This document shows positions 20,336 to 32,319 of a stretch of DNA of 64,000 bases, piece by piece (position 1 is the stretch's first letter; every line of letters begins with the position of its first letter). The stretch covers positions 40,340,603-40,404,602 of the forward strand of contig CM075760.1 of the NCBI GenBank assembly GCA_037974335.1, written 5' to 3'. A model generated the notes under the pieces. It saw only the letters and a program-made list of their open reading frames with translations. It was not told the DNA's origin and did not search any database. The DNA comes from Prionace glauca (Eukaryota; Chordata; Chondrichthyes; Carcharhiniformes; Carcharhinidae). The position numbers and the translations under genes were made by a program.

Positions 20336-20944
20336 ATCTTGAGATTAGATGATTAAAATTGAACTTTTGTTTTCTACTTGCGATACCTGTAATTATTTTT
20401 GCCCGTTTCAGGAATGTCATATCATGGGGCAGAAACAACCAAAACATATCTATGCGCGCACAGTCGTGACTTCAAACAGGCAGTCAGCACAAAATGGTCA
20501 GCTCCATGCTTTAAATCCGAGATGAATTTCATGTTTTCAGTCAGAATGAAACGGCTGAAATGTTAGATGCCTGTTTTTCTCCCTAACTCCTGGTGTACCT
20601 GATGCTGACAAACAATAGCAAAAGGTGCTTATGAAGTGTTGTTTATGAAATAACTTGTCTGCTGGTGTAACCACTGGATTGACTGAGAAAATTGTGTAAG
20701 GCAGAAAATGTACACGCTTCGTCACAGTATAATTAATGCATGGTCTCACTGCACTGTACAAGAGGGTTTTGTATTAAGGCTTTCACTTTTCAAACAGCAA
20801 GTTGCTAGAAGTCGTGAAGCAAACAAAGGTGCAATTGTAGGTTTGCGAAACAATTTCAGAGTCATTAATCCACGTGGAACATGTCATGGATGAGTGAGAA
20901 TATGTTCACAGTTTGGCTTCCGTCAGGTAAAATATATTAGTTTA

Positions 20945-21345
20945 CAAAACGACATGGATGGGAGGTCGAATGGGCAGTTAAGTGGCAGATGGAAATTAAA
21001 TATGAAAATTGAGGTAATGCTCTTTACCAGGAGTAAGTTGACAAATAAGCTTTCAATGAATGGCATGACATGTGGAAGTTCTTTGGAACAAATGGACCTT
21101 GGCGCGTTGGTCTATAGGTCTCTGCTGATGAAAAGATATAATAGTCGAAAAAAAGGCATTTGGAGCACTTGCCTTTATCAATCGAGACACAAGTTACAAA
21201 AGCAGAGAGGCCATGTTGGGGCAGTAGTTAACTTTCGTGAGGCAGTGTGTGCAGTTCTGAACGCCACATATTAGAAAGGATGTGATTGCTCTGGAAGGAA
21301 GTGCAGAAAGGATTGAGCAGATTGCTACCTGGGGTATAACATCTA
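20945..21345 (+). mobile_element. Decayed CR1-like LINE relic
   Basis: Contains recognisable CR1 words in order: GGGCAGTTAAGTGGCAGATGG, GGACCTTGGCG, AAGGCATTTGGAGCACTTGC, GAACGCCACATATTAGAAAGG, CTCTGGAAGGAAGTGCAG. No open frame remains. Confidence 0.6.
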
Positions 21346-21384
21346 AGTCATTAAGATATTGGGTGTAGGGTAAGGGAGGTTTAT

Positions 21385-21465
21385 ATGGTTTCACACAGAC
21401 AGCGACACGATGCTGGAATTGAACCTGGGACCTTGGCGCTGTGAAACAGCAGTAGTAACCACAGT
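21385..21465 (-). mobile_element. SINE head fragment
   Basis: Reverse of the tRNA-like head of the SINE at 14051: TTGAACCTGGGACC and GCTGTGAAACAGCAGTAGTAACCACAGTGCC-like text. Confidence 0.5.
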
Positions 21466-21739
21466 GCCACCATGCCTCTGCCACCCTTGCCCTGTCTCTC
21501 TGCAATTTGCTCCGTTTCTCACTGATCCACCCTACCTCCCCCTCCTGACTCGATTTCTCCTTGCTACCTACCACCTCTCCCTCCCTCGGTGGGTTTCTCC
21601 ATTCTGCACAACTTTTCTAACTCAGTCGCCCCAAAAATTCATCCATCGCCCCAACAAAAAAAAAGAAAATTACAGCACAGGATATCTGTATTAAATAAAC
21701 GTATTGAATTTAAATGTTGAATAACAGCAAATATTTGAT

Positions 21740-23030
21740 ATAACTGGTTGGAATTATTCTCTAGTGAGAACAAATCAAGATTCTCCAACCTTACCTCATA
21801 GCAAATGCGAGGCAATATCCTGGTAAATCATTTCTGTACCCAATCCGAAGCCTTCACATCCTTCTGCTAGTGTGGTGACCAGAATTGAACATTATATTTC
21901 AAGTGCGGCCTAACTAGGTTTCTATAAAGTCGCGACATGACTTGCAAATTTTTAAACTCAGTGCCCCGGCCAATGAAGGCAAACATGTCGTATGCCTTCT
22001 TGACTACCTTCTCCGCCTGCGTTGTCACTTTCAGTGACCTGTTTACTGTACACCGAGATCATTCTGCCTTTCAATACTGTAAAGGATTCTGCCATTTACT
22101 GCATATTTCCTATTTTTATTAGACCTTGCAAAATGCATCACCTCACATTTGTCCAGATTAAACGCCATCTGCCATTTCTCCACCCAAGCTATTGATCTAT
22201 AGCCTTCTGTATCCTCTGATGGTCCTCACGGCTATCCACAAAGCCACCAATCTCTTGTGTCACCCGCAACTTACTGAACAAACCAGTTTTTCTCCAAATC
22301 ATTGATATGTGTTATGAAAAGCAACGGTCCCTGCACTGATCCCTGAGGAATACCACTTGTCATAGCCCTCCATTCAGAAACACATCCTTCTACTATTACC
22401 CTCTATCTTCTAGTATTGAGCCAGTTCTGTATCCACCTTGCAAGCTCACGTCTGATCCCATGTGACGTCACCTTCTGCACTAGTCTGCCATGAGGTACTC
22501 AGTCAAAGGCTTTACTGAAGTCAAAGTAGACAACAGCCACTGCCCTACACTTATCAATCATCTTCACCACTTCCTCGATAAACTCGATCAAGTTAGTGTC
22601 ATGACCTCTCCTTCACAAATCCATGTTGCCTCTCGCTAATAGGTCCACTTATTTCCAAGTGGGAGTAATCTTGTCACGAAGAATCCTCTCCAATAATTTC
22701 CCTATCACTGATGTAAGGCTCACCGGCCTGTACTTACCTGGATTATTCTTGATACCCTTCTTAAACAAAGCAGCAACGTTGGCTGTTCTCCAATCACCTG
22801 GGACCTCCTCTGTTGCCAGTGAGAATTCAAAGATATATCTCAAGGCCCCAGTAATTCCTTCACTTGCCTCTCTCAGTTTTTTGTGGGATATCCAATCAGG
22901 TCCCCGGCACTTGCCTATCTCAATTTTTGTCAGAAACGCCAATATCTCCTCGTTTTTCATCTCAACATGACTCAAACTATCTACGCATCCTTTCTCATAT
23001 CCATCATCCACCAAGTCCTTTTCCCATCCC
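21740..23030 (-). mobile_element. CR1-like LINE relic, minus strand
   Basis: The minus strand still reads GKCRGPDWISHKKLREA, then PGDWRTANVAALFKKG and NPGKYRPVSLTSVIGKLLER between 23041 and 22649. The rest of the RT and the C-terminal region down to 21740 is decayed. It is a distinct, older lineage than the two intact copies. Confidence 0.75.
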
Positions 23031-23790
23031 TCCTCTCTCACTCCATCGTCCTATGCCTCCTCTTTCATGCCATCTCTATTTCCATTGCTCTGTCCCTTCT
23101 CCCTTACTGCATCTCTCCCTCCATGGCCTTGACTCGCCTCACTCTCATTGTTCTCCCTCCATTGGCCCGGCTCTCCTCGCTCACTCTGTCTCTCTCCTCA
23201 ACCGCGCCCCCCCCCCCACCCCCGCTGCTGCACTCCCGCCATCATCTGGTGTCTGCCTCACTTGCCTCATCTCTCCTTTTCTCTCGCCCCAAGAAAGCTT
23301 ATCCTTCAACACATTCCCTCACAACACACTCTCTCAACCCTTATAGAGTCCCCTCTGCTTTAAATTGTGTCTCTCACCTACTCACCTCATCTGTATTCAT
23401 CGACATCTTACTCCCTCTCCACTCATCACTCTTTCCCTCTCCCTCATCCCAGGCGCCATTTCCTGTCGGATCCTCTCCTCCATTTCTCTCACCAACGTCT
23501 TCATATCATGTCAATTTGTGTATCCCAGAACAGGACACGACACAGCAGCTCAGTTATTTAACGTGAACACTGCACCGATTCATTTAAGATGGTGCTGAAT
23601 TTTCTCAAGTTTAAGTTATTTACATAAACACCATTCCTCTCACAATATCTGCTCCCCCCAGAAACTCTCCCACAATTCCTCTCCCTATATATTTCTCGCT
23701 ATCTTCCTTTTTCGCGTTCATCTCTCAGAGTGTCCTTGTCTCACTCTTATCCATTCATAATCCTCACCCGGTTCCCTCCCAGTGTAAGGT
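23030..23790. repeat. Pyrimidine-rich low-complexity DNA
   Basis: C/T-rich run of about 750 bp with short AT-rich breaks. A 227-codon open frame inside it (22883-23566) is a composition effect. Confidence 0.6.
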
Positions 23791-24320
23791 TGTGAATCAG
23801 ATGTGGGGCAAATGCCAGCCGGAGCCAGTGCATTACATATCACAGTTAAATCTGTTTTTTACTTTTTTGTGATATTCCATTGTTCTAAATGTTTTCTCAG
23901 TTTGAACAGCTGCATTTGATTTAGCGGTAAAATAATTATCTTTACACGCCAGTATTTCCAGATTATTGATTAGCAGAATTTTGGAATTTATGGTCACCCA
24001 TAGCTCACTTAAGTCACAAAACTGAATATCCACCACAGAGAGAGAGAGAGAGAGACGGTAACTGTTGGGACTTATTGAATGGTCACAGATATCACTGTAA
24101 CAAACTGAGATCTAGAGATGTGACTGATGTCCTTTGAATGGATAGTGTCTTTCCTCGTATTATTGGTCAATAAATGTGATCAACAGAATCCAGTGTTTTG
24201 AAAGAGGTCAGTCAATTTAAAAAATATATTTTCCATCACTGAATTCAATGTTGCAATCTGTTTGTTCATGTGTTGAAAAAAACACTTCAAACCATTGTTC
24301 CCCCTCAATGTCCCTCAGGT
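23790..24320. other. 5' flank of GPCR gene, short GA microsatellite
   Basis: AT-rich flank. A (GA)n microsatellite lies near 24038-24054. No other gene was recognised. Confidence 0.4.
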
Positions 24321-24332
24321 GATTCTACAGTG

Positions 24333-24360
24333 TATAAATTAAAGGCTTTGGGAATATATA
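24333..24360 (+). promoter_or_regulatory. Likely TATA region of the GPCR gene
   Basis: TATAAAT at 24333-24339 and a TATATAA run near 24355 lie 92 and about 68 bp before the ATG at 24425. Either could set a start site in the following 30 bp. Inferred from position only. Confidence 0.35.
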
Positions 24361-24424
24361 ACCTCACAGTTTAAGACAGAGACACTGCGAGCAGTACGAA
24401 GGGACTCATCACTTCGCACTGAGA

Positions 24425-27400
24425 ATGCTGTATCCAGTTGAGAAAGCTGCGAAAATAATCTACCCAATCATTGCCATTATTGGCATTCCTGGTAAGTGAT
24501 TACAACCAGTCAAATCGTTTCAAACTGAGTTTGGAGAGATTTCTGATTTTCAACTTCCTGATCTTATGTTCACTGTAATACATACACTAGGTGAATGATG
24601 AAATTCATTTAAATAAAATGTCTTGTATTATCTCTATGATTTTAATTATTTTCACTAACAGATACATATCACAAGCTCACTGATCAATGAAATTATTGTA
24701 TTTAATTTTATTTTGTACATTGAGAGATTGGATTTCAGTGAAGGTGATTTCTCTGAATTTTATAGGAGTAAGTATAAATCCAAACTTTGCATGTAGATCA
24801 CTAACCAGAGTGGAATGTCTGACACCAGTGAATAAATATTACAGGGTCTATTTGTCAGTTTCGAATTGTACTGTTTGTGGCTCTTTCAACGGAGTGAACT
24901 ATCTGACCTAAGTATCCATCTAGTTCTGACATTATATGTCCATGTGTTTATAATTTATGAATTAACTATTTATTCAAGTGTGGTCAGTGTTGCATTGGAG
25001 GCCAGTATGTATGTTCAGCAAAATGCCAGAAGAAACTAGCAGGTTTATATAGATTTTAGAAAAGCGTTGGCAAGTTTCCACATGGGGGGCTTGTAAGGAA
25101 GGCAAATTCACATAGGGTACAGGATAATTTGATAAAATTGATTCAAAATTAGCTCAGTTGTCGAAGCAGACGGTGATGTTAAAAAGGTGCTTTAGTAACT
25201 GCAAGCCAGTGGAGTACAACAGGGTTCTGTGTTGGGCCCCAATTATCATAATTAATGCAAATGACACATTGATAACTGTTCGGAGCTATGATAAGTAATT
25301 TTGCTGATAACACCAGCAATGGAAGGGTGCCTACTGAGTGCATAATGTATTAATGAGCGCGTAATGGCTGCAAAAAAGATACAGATGGAATGTTCAAATG
25401 TGCAGACAAATGGTAGATGGTCGTTCACCCTGAAAAGTGTGAGATGATAGGAAGGAGTAATTTGACAAGGAAGTACTCAACGTATGGTAGGACACGAGAA
25501 AGCTCTGTGGAACAAAGGGATCTTGACGTGGTTGCCCACAGATCTTTAAAGCAGAAGGGCGTGTGAGTAGATTACATTCGAGACATAGGTTGCAAAAGAG
25601 GGAGAGTCGTGTTGTAGTTGTATAGAACATTAGTGAGGCCACAACTGGAGAGTCATGTGGAATTCTGGTCGCTATTTTTTCGTAAGGATGCAGAGGAGAT
25701 TCACCAGGATGCTTCCTGTTATGGGATATCATTGTTATGAAAAATGTTTGGATAGGCTTGTTTTGTTTTCTTTGGAGCAGAACAACTGAGGTGCAATCTG
25801 ATCGTGTTGTTCAAGATTAGGAGAGAGATGCACAAAGTAGAGAAGGAACAGTTGTTCTCCTTAGTTGAATGGTCAGTCACAGGTACACGTTTCAAGGTGA
25901 AGATAAGAATGTTTAGTGGAGTTGCGATAAAAAACGTTTTTTAACCCAGCAGGTGGTGACGGCCTGGAATCGACTGCACGGGAGGCTGGCAGAAGCCAGT
26001 TGCTTCATATACTTCGAAAATCATTTGGATGAGCCTTGGCACTTCAGTGCTATGGGCCAGGTGCTGGGAGATGGGGTTGGAAGTGATTTCAACTGTTTAA
26101 CACGTGCAGTCGCAGACACAATTGGTCAAAGGGCTCCTGTGCTGTATGATTCCATCATTCTATACCTCTGCCTCTTTGGTGTCCTCACTTTCGCTTACTT
26201 TCCTCCATTTCTTCAAATCAGGCAGAAATTTGAATTAGTAGAGATCTACAAACAATCTTCTAAAACTGAATAAAAATGTTAGTCTTCCTCCACTCTGCCC
26301 ATCCCTTGCCCCGCTCTCAGTATCCAGAAGCTACTCAACTCCCTCTTTCAGTTTGGGATGGGGTTGCAGATTCATTCCTCACACTTTTTAAAATCACCCT
26401 CCCAAGATTTTTCTACACAGACTATCTGAGAGGATACGATTGCAGCTGCATCCAGTGACTATACCCTGGAGACCTTCACATCTTGCCTCTCTTTCTCAAA
26501 TCCGCTTTCTCCATCACAATCTCTGTTTTGATCTTCGGCTTCCACCTGTCTCCGTTTCACCTATATCCTTCCTTTTTCTCCTTCTGCCACTGTAACTCTT
26601 TTTAACTGTAATGGTGGATGTCCTTATCTCCGCACCAACCCGCCCACCAGCTGTAATTCGACCCTCTTTCTACGTACTTCCTGCCGTCCATGTCTCTGCA
26701 ACTTTCCCTGTCTCTCATGCACTCTGTGTTCAAAGGAGCGGTGCAATATTTCTGACGACCTTTGCCAATAATACAAATCACATTGCTGTCAGGGTGTGTG
26801 AAAAGACACACTACCTGGAGTCTCCAGGTTGAGGTTATTTCTAGTTCTCAGTCTCGGGGAAAGCATTAGCAACAATACATTAATAAGCACAAGAAGCCTT
26901 ATTTAAAAAATGTACCAAAGGAAGTGACACAGTATGTTCCCACTTTCAACATGGCTGTTTATGTATTTCCATCACTGAGGGGATGTGTGTCTGAACTGAT
27001 AAGACACATGGAGTTCTCATTGAGACATATAAGATGATGAATGGGCTGGATAGGATAGAAATGGAGAAAGGACAATAGGACTAGGGGACACAGCCTGAAG
27101 ATAAAGGGGGGGGGGGGGAGAGGTGTCTAGATTCGGATTACAGCAGTCGTGAGGCTGGGGGAATGAAATGTCTCTCCATTGTCCTTATATGGAAATAGTC
27201 ACTTGCCGCCCGTGGCATTCTGCTGTGCTGAAAGGTCACATAAATAAAACTGGAGAGACAGAGAGAGTTTCAGGGGGGGGGGGGGGGGTGGAGATTGGGA
27301 TGGAGAGAGACAGAGAGATAGGGAAACATGCTGAGGGAGATAAACTGGAATCGAGAGTAAGCATGCGCGCGCGTGAGAGAGAAATGCTGGAGACAGATAG

Positions 27401-30375
27401 AGAGAGATGAGGAGAAACATGTTTAAAAATATCGCAAGTGGAGTTGACAAGGGGGAGCCAGTCAAAGTGGTATATTTGGACTTTCAGAAAGCGTTTGCCA
27501 AAATCCCATATAAGAAATTATTATACACGATTAAAGCATATGGGATGGGGCGGGGGAGAGGTGAATTGAGATGGTTTGAAAACTAGTTGGCAATGATGAA
27601 ACAAACAGTGGGAATTAATTGGCCCTTTTCAAATTAGCAGGAGTAAGTAGAGTTGTACTACAGGGATCGATGCTGAGGCACTAGATTTACATCTATTAAT
27701 GATTTGACGAGTGAACAAAATGTAACGTCTCAAAATTTGCAATTAGTATCAACCTGGGAGGGATAGACAACTGTGATGAGGATGCAGGGATCCATCAGCA
27801 TGATCTGGATAGGTTGGGTGAGTGTTTAAATCAATGACAGATGCAGTGTACTTGGGATAAATGTGAGGTTATTCACTTTGGAAGCAAAAACAAGAAGGCA
27901 GATCACTTCTTGAATGGCTGTAAATTGGGAGAGAGGGGTGTTCAGTGGATCCTGGGTGTCCATGTGCACCAGTCGCTGAACGTAAGCATGGAGGTGTAGC
28001 AAACAGCACAGAAGGCAAATTGTATGTGGGCCTTCATGGCAAGAAGTTCCGAGAACAGGAACAGGAATGTGTCTTACAATTATATAGGAGCTTGGTGAAG
28101 CCAAACCTAGAGTATTGTGTGAAGTTTTTGTCTTCTTCTCGGAGGAAGAATGTCCTTGCTCTTGAGGGAGTGCAGACTCCCCAGGCTGATTCCAGTGGTG
28201 GCGGAACTGATGTATGAGGAGAAGTTGGATAGATTAGGATTGTTTTCGCTGGAGTTCAGATGAATGAGGGGGTATCTCATACAGGCTCATAAAATTCTAA
28301 CAGGACGAGAACAGATGTTCCCGATGGTGGGACTGTCCAGAACCAGGGATAACAGTCTGAGGATACAGGGTAGAGCATTTAAGGTAGAGATGAGGAGCCA
28401 TTACTTTATCTGAAGAATGGTGAGGTTGTGAAATTCATTACCACAGGAAGTTGATGTCAAAATATGCAGTGTATTAAAAAGGTGACTAGATACAGCACTC
28501 GGGATGAATGGGATGATAAGTTATGGGGAGAAAGTAGCATTAGGCTCTTGAGTTTGACGATCAGCCATGATTGTGATAAAATGACAAAGCAGGATCGGAG
28601 GCACAAATGGTCACCTCCTGCTGCTAATTTCTATGATTCTATGTTAAACAGCAGGAAAGAGAGGTGTTGGAGAGATACAGAATAAATATAGGGAGAGTGG
28701 GGGAGAAATATTTGAAGAGAGATTGATAAATAAGGGGAGAAAGCGAAAATGAGTGTTAGGAATGGAAAGAGATTGAATGGGAGAGAAATCTGGAATTTGG
28801 GGAAGAAACGGCAAAAGGAGCGGAAGAGGATGGCAACGGTCAGATTAGGGAAGAAACGAGGGAGATGCAGAGACAGGGAGAGGGAAAGGAAGGAGAGACA
28901 AACAGAACAAGAAATCTGGAAACGAGAAATAGAAAGGCTGGGAGAAAAAGACAGAATGAGGAAGAGATTTGGAAAGGGGACGAATAATCCTGAAGTTACA
29001 TCAAAATCCATCAGATGACCAGTCCAGAGAAATGTTCAATCCAGTGTGGCCTTTTATAATTGGATGCAGGAAGGGAGGCAGATTACATTGCCAATATCTG
29101 GCATATTTCTGTGCATTTCGGGTCTTATTAGGAAGCCCATCCAGTCCAAGGTAATCCTGTAAAACAGGTCATATGAGAAATCCAAGCTCTCAACAATATT
29201 TATGTGATCAGAATTTGCAGATTTGCTCCATCAAAGTGAGAGATGTGTAATTCACAGCTTTCTGGCCCCCAGCCCCGCGTAATCTGCAGTGTTACATTGG
29301 CTACTTTCCAGTCTGCAATGCTAATCTCTAACTGAATTTCTCCAACAAACAGCACCACATCAAGAAGACTTGCCCATTGGACTGATGTTGAAATCTTCTT
29401 CTTACTGTCGGTTCAGATATGGAAAAAATGTACTCACTAATTTTTAGGTTCTTTTTTCTTGTTTTTCTCACAGTTAATTTACTGGGAATTGTGATCCTGA
29501 GTCGGGGAAAATGTGGGCTCTCCACCTGCACCACCCGTTACCTGGTGGCTATGGCAGCGGTGGATCTACTGTTCATCATTATAAACCCCATTCTCAACTA
29601 CATAAATAATTATTATTTCCCCCTAAATTTCATGTCCCTCACATCTGTGTGTCGGGTTAAAGCTGTCCTGGAGACTTCAGCTGCGGACTGTTCTGTCTGG
29701 TTCACTGTCACTTTCTCCTTTGATCGATTTGTGGCTATTCGGTGTCAGAAAATGAAAACTAAATATTGCACTGGGAAAACTGCAGCTGCAGTTCTTGCAA
29801 CAACCAGCGTCCTGCTCTCTCTGAAAAACATTCCCGTCTACTTTGTATTTGAACCTCAATTGATAATTGACAATGCCAAGTGGGGCTGTGCTGCCAAGGC
29901 AAGCGCTTGGACTGATCCTGGGTGGATTGGTTTTAACTGGTTTAATCAGGTTTTGACCCCACTGCTCCCATTCAGTTTAATCCTGCTGATTAATGCTCTA
30001 ACAGTCAGTCACATTTTAGTCACCAGTCGAGTGCGGAAGGGACTGAGGACTCAGAATAAGGGAGATGATCGCAGGGACCCAGAAATGGAAAGCAGAAAGA
30101 AGTCAATGATTTTACTCTTCAGCATATCCGGAGCTTTCATTCTGCTTTGGTCAGTTTATGTTGTAAAATTTTTCTATGCAGATGTGAGAGGATTAGTTTA
30201 CCTCACTATTCCTGAATATACATTTCAAACAGTCGGATTTATGCTGCGGGATTTAAATTGTTGCACAAACACATTTATTTATGCGGTGACTCAATCCAAA
30301 TTCAGGGAGCAGATCAGAATCGCGGTGAAATATCTGGTTACATCAATTATTAATTTAATGAAGAAAAAAAACTGA
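24425..30375 (+). CDS. Rhodopsin-class GPCR, GPR139-like, two exons
   Basis: Exon 1 is 24425-24491 (MLYPVEKAAKIIYPIIAIIG, then IP and one base) before donor GTAAGT. Exon 2 is 29474-30375 after acceptor TTTCTCACAG. The split codon makes Val, giving IPVNLLGIVILSRGKCGLS and a 322-residue, seven-helix receptor. Seen: RYLVAMAAVDLL (TM2), Cys in TSVCRVK, SFDRFVAIRC (a DRY variant) after TM3, a TM6 with FILLWSVYVVKF, and NTFIYAVTQSKFRE (NPxxY variant) in TM7. The N-terminus is very short. Exon layout and the ILSRGKCGLS signature resemble receptors annotated as GPR139-like in sharks and bony fish. The ligand is unknown. The 4982-nt intron is full of LINE relics, and V segments lie on both sides of the gene. 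Confidence 0.88.
25035..26170 (+). mobile_element. CR1-like LINE relic in GPCR intron
   Basis: Decayed RT to 3' region: TTTTAGAAAAGCGTTGGCAA, GTGGAGTACAACAGGGTTCT, TTTTGCTGATAACACCAGC, TGCAGAGGAGATTCACCAGG, ending in GCTCCTGTGCTGTATGATTC. No coding capacity remains. Confidence 0.65.
26460..26740. repeat. Pyrimidine-rich low-complexity DNA
   Basis: C/T-rich run inside the GPCR intron, similar in composition to 23030-23560. Confidence 0.4.
27005..27115 (+). mobile_element. Short CR1 fragment
   Basis: TCATTGAGACATATAAGATG through GGGACACAGCCTGAAGATAA matches the C-terminal region of the TTCTTATG-tail CR1 lineage. It ends in a G run. Confidence 0.65.
27425..28645 (+). mobile_element. CR1-like LINE relic in GPCR intron
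   Basis: RT and C-terminal region with many lesions: GTATATTTGGACTTTCAGAA, GATGAGGATGCAGGGATCC, TGTGAGGTTATTCACTTTGG, and a 3' end AATTTCTATGATTCTATG. It is related to the relic at 42620-43160. Confidence 0.7.
28650..29005. repeat. Purine-rich low-complexity DNA
   Basis: G/A-rich run of about 350 bp with no unit longer than a few bases. Open frames in it are compositional. Confidence 0.5.
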
Positions 30376-30382
30376 GTGACAA

Positions 30383-31037
30383 GCAATAAGCCTGGGATGA
30401 TCAACAGACCTCCTCAGCTAATAAGCATAGAACCCTACAGTGCAGAAACAGGCCCTTCGGCCCATCGAGTCTGCACCGAACACAATCCCACCCAGACCCT
30501 ATCCCCATATCCCTACACATTTTACCTGCTAATCCCTCTAACCTACACATCCCAGGACACTAAGGGGCAATTTTAGCATAGCCAATGAACCTAACCCGCA
30601 CATCTTTGGACTGTGGGAGGAAACCGGAGCACCCGGAGAAAACCCACGCAGACACGAGGAGAATGTGCAAACTCCACACAGGCAGTGACCCGAGCCGGGA
30701 ATCGAACCCAAGACCCTGGAGCTGTGAAGCAGCAGTGCTAACCACTGTGCTACCGTGCCGCCCAAATAAGACACTGGATCAAGAACTGACCATTTCAGAC
30801 AATCAAAGACCAAATTCCTAACAACAGCCATAACCAATCAGAGAGAGGATTGCTAAAAAATAACTTCAGCTAATCAGAAGGTAGATCGCTAATTGACTGC
30901 CTCGGCCAATCAGGGACTATATGGCTAAACGACCACCTCAGCCAATTAGAGAGTAATTTCCTAACTGACCTCCTCAGCCAATCAGAAACAGGGTTGCTAA
31001 ATGATGGAATCAGCCAATCAGATACTTGATTACTAAA
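30383..31037 (+). repeat. 36-bp minisatellite with a CCAAT-like motif in each unit
   Basis: Starts 8 bp after the GPCR stop codon. CCAAT or close variants (CTAAT, CAATA, ACAAT) fall at 30383, 30418, 30799, 30834, 30870, 30906, 30942, 30978 and 31014. The spacing is 35-36 bp once the SINE at 30426-30764 and its 6-bp duplication are removed (30418 to 30799 becomes 36). A typical unit carries GCCAATCAG, a purine stretch, TTGCTAA and a CCTCAG end. Confidence 0.85.
30426..30764 (-). mobile_element. Full-length SINE inside the minisatellite
   Basis: Reverse orientation of the SINE at 14051: CATAGAACCCTACAGTGCAG at the left and GTGCTACCGTGCCGCCC at the right. The flanks AATAAG (30420-30425 and 30765-30770) form a 6-bp target-site duplication. 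Confidence 0.9.
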
Positions 31038-31041
31038 CCAG

Positions 31042-31108
31042 TTTAAAGTCCAACAGCTTTATTTGGAATCACGAACTTTCAAAGCGCTGCTCTTTCATCA
31101 GCTGAGTT
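31042..31108 (-). mobile_element. Penelope-like tail fragment
   Basis: Reverse of the tail at 9662: TTTAAAGTCCAACAG, TTTATTTGGAATC and AGCGCTGCTCTTTCATCAGC. Confidence 0.5.
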
Positions 31109-31109
31109 A

Positions 31110-31580
31110 ATTTGGTTGTCTCATTGGGTTGGCAGTTGGCAGCATGGGGTTTGCTGAAGAACTGCCGGGGCCTCATTCACCTGATGATTCTCTCTATGCC
31201 TGCTGCAAGACCAATGGGGTCTATTTTGGTGGGGGGGGGGCAGAAATTGCACCCTCGACTGAGAACTTTGATTTCGTCTGGTTGAATGGTGTCGTGCAAC
31301 AAGTTGACAATGGACTTCCCTGTAGCGGTATTATTTTCTACTGTGGTATTGGGGGAGGCGTGGTTGGTGCCGGCTGGGATACCGAGTTTCTCGAGTTTCG
31401 TGTTCTTGCTGTTCATGTAGGTGGTTTAGTCCCGATGTTTTATCTGCTTGGTGGTGTATCACCCCTAGTCTGCTGTTATGCACCACCACTGAAATGTAAA
31501 AACCCAGAAGATACTGCCCTCCAAATCTACATGAAATAATTTCATCCCAAGACATATTGGGAGATGTTATCAGAAATAAG
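31110..31580. other. No gene recognised
   Basis: A 136-codon open frame (31129-31539) and its antisense partner have no family features. The stretch may be an unnamed dispersed repeat. Confidence 0.35.
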
Positions 31581-31584
31581 ACCA

Positions 31585-32310
31585 TAATAAGTCCACAAGA
31601 CATAGGAGCAGAATTAGATCACTCGACCCATCGCATCTGCTCAACCATTCAATCGTGGCTGATATTTTTATCATCATCAATTTCCTGCCTTTTCCCCATA
31701 ACCCCAGACCCACTTATGAATCATGAACCGATCTATCTTTGTCTTCAATATTCTCAATCACCTGGCCTCCATAGCCTTGTGCAGCAAAGAGTTCCACAGT
31801 TTCACCACTCCCTGGCTGAATAAATGCATCTTCTCTGTTTTAATGAACTGTTTGTTCAGTCTGATGTTGTGCTCTCTGATTCTAGTTTTTCCTACTGGTG
31901 GAAGCGTCCCCTCCACGTCCCTTTTATCCAAGCCTCGCAATATCCTGTAAGGTTCAATAAGATACCCCCCTCATCCTTCTAAACTCTAACGAGTACAGAC
32001 TCAGGGTCCTCAACCGTTCCTCATATGACAAACTCTTCATTCCAAGGATCATTCTCGTGAAAGTCCTCTCGACACTTTTCAAGGCCAACACATCCTTCCT
32101 TAAGTGTGGGGCCTAATACTACTCACAATATTCCAAATCGGATCTGATCAGAGCTTCATACAGTCTCAAAAGTACATCACTCCTCTTGTATTCTAGCCCT
32201 CTCGACATGAATGCTAACATTGCATTTACCTTCATAACTGCTAAAAAAATCTGCACGTCAACCTTAAAAGAATCTTGAACAAGGATTCCCAAGTCCCTTT
32301 GTCATTTTTC
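31585..32310 (-). mobile_element. CR1-like LINE 3' relic
   Basis: On the plus strand it starts with the usual reversed CR1 3' end (AGGAGCAGAATTAG...). It goes on through TTCCACAGTTTCACCACTCC, AACGAGTACAGACTCAGGGTC, and then GTGTGGGGCCTAATAC in the region before the RT. Confidence 0.7.
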
Positions 32311-32319
32311 ACTGGGACA

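Noticed and set aside
22883-23566. 227-codon open frame in pyrimidine-rich DNA
   Set aside because: Low-complexity Ser/Leu/Pro composition, no domain, overlapped by several other open frames; a composition effect.
28749-29018. Purine-rich open frame rich in Arg, Glu and Lys
   Set aside because: Low-complexity G/A run inside the GPCR intron; the opposite strand is equally open.
31129-31539. 136-codon frame 3' of the GPCR minisatellite
   Set aside because: No signal, domain or splice context; contains a G run; likely chance in an unnamed repeat.
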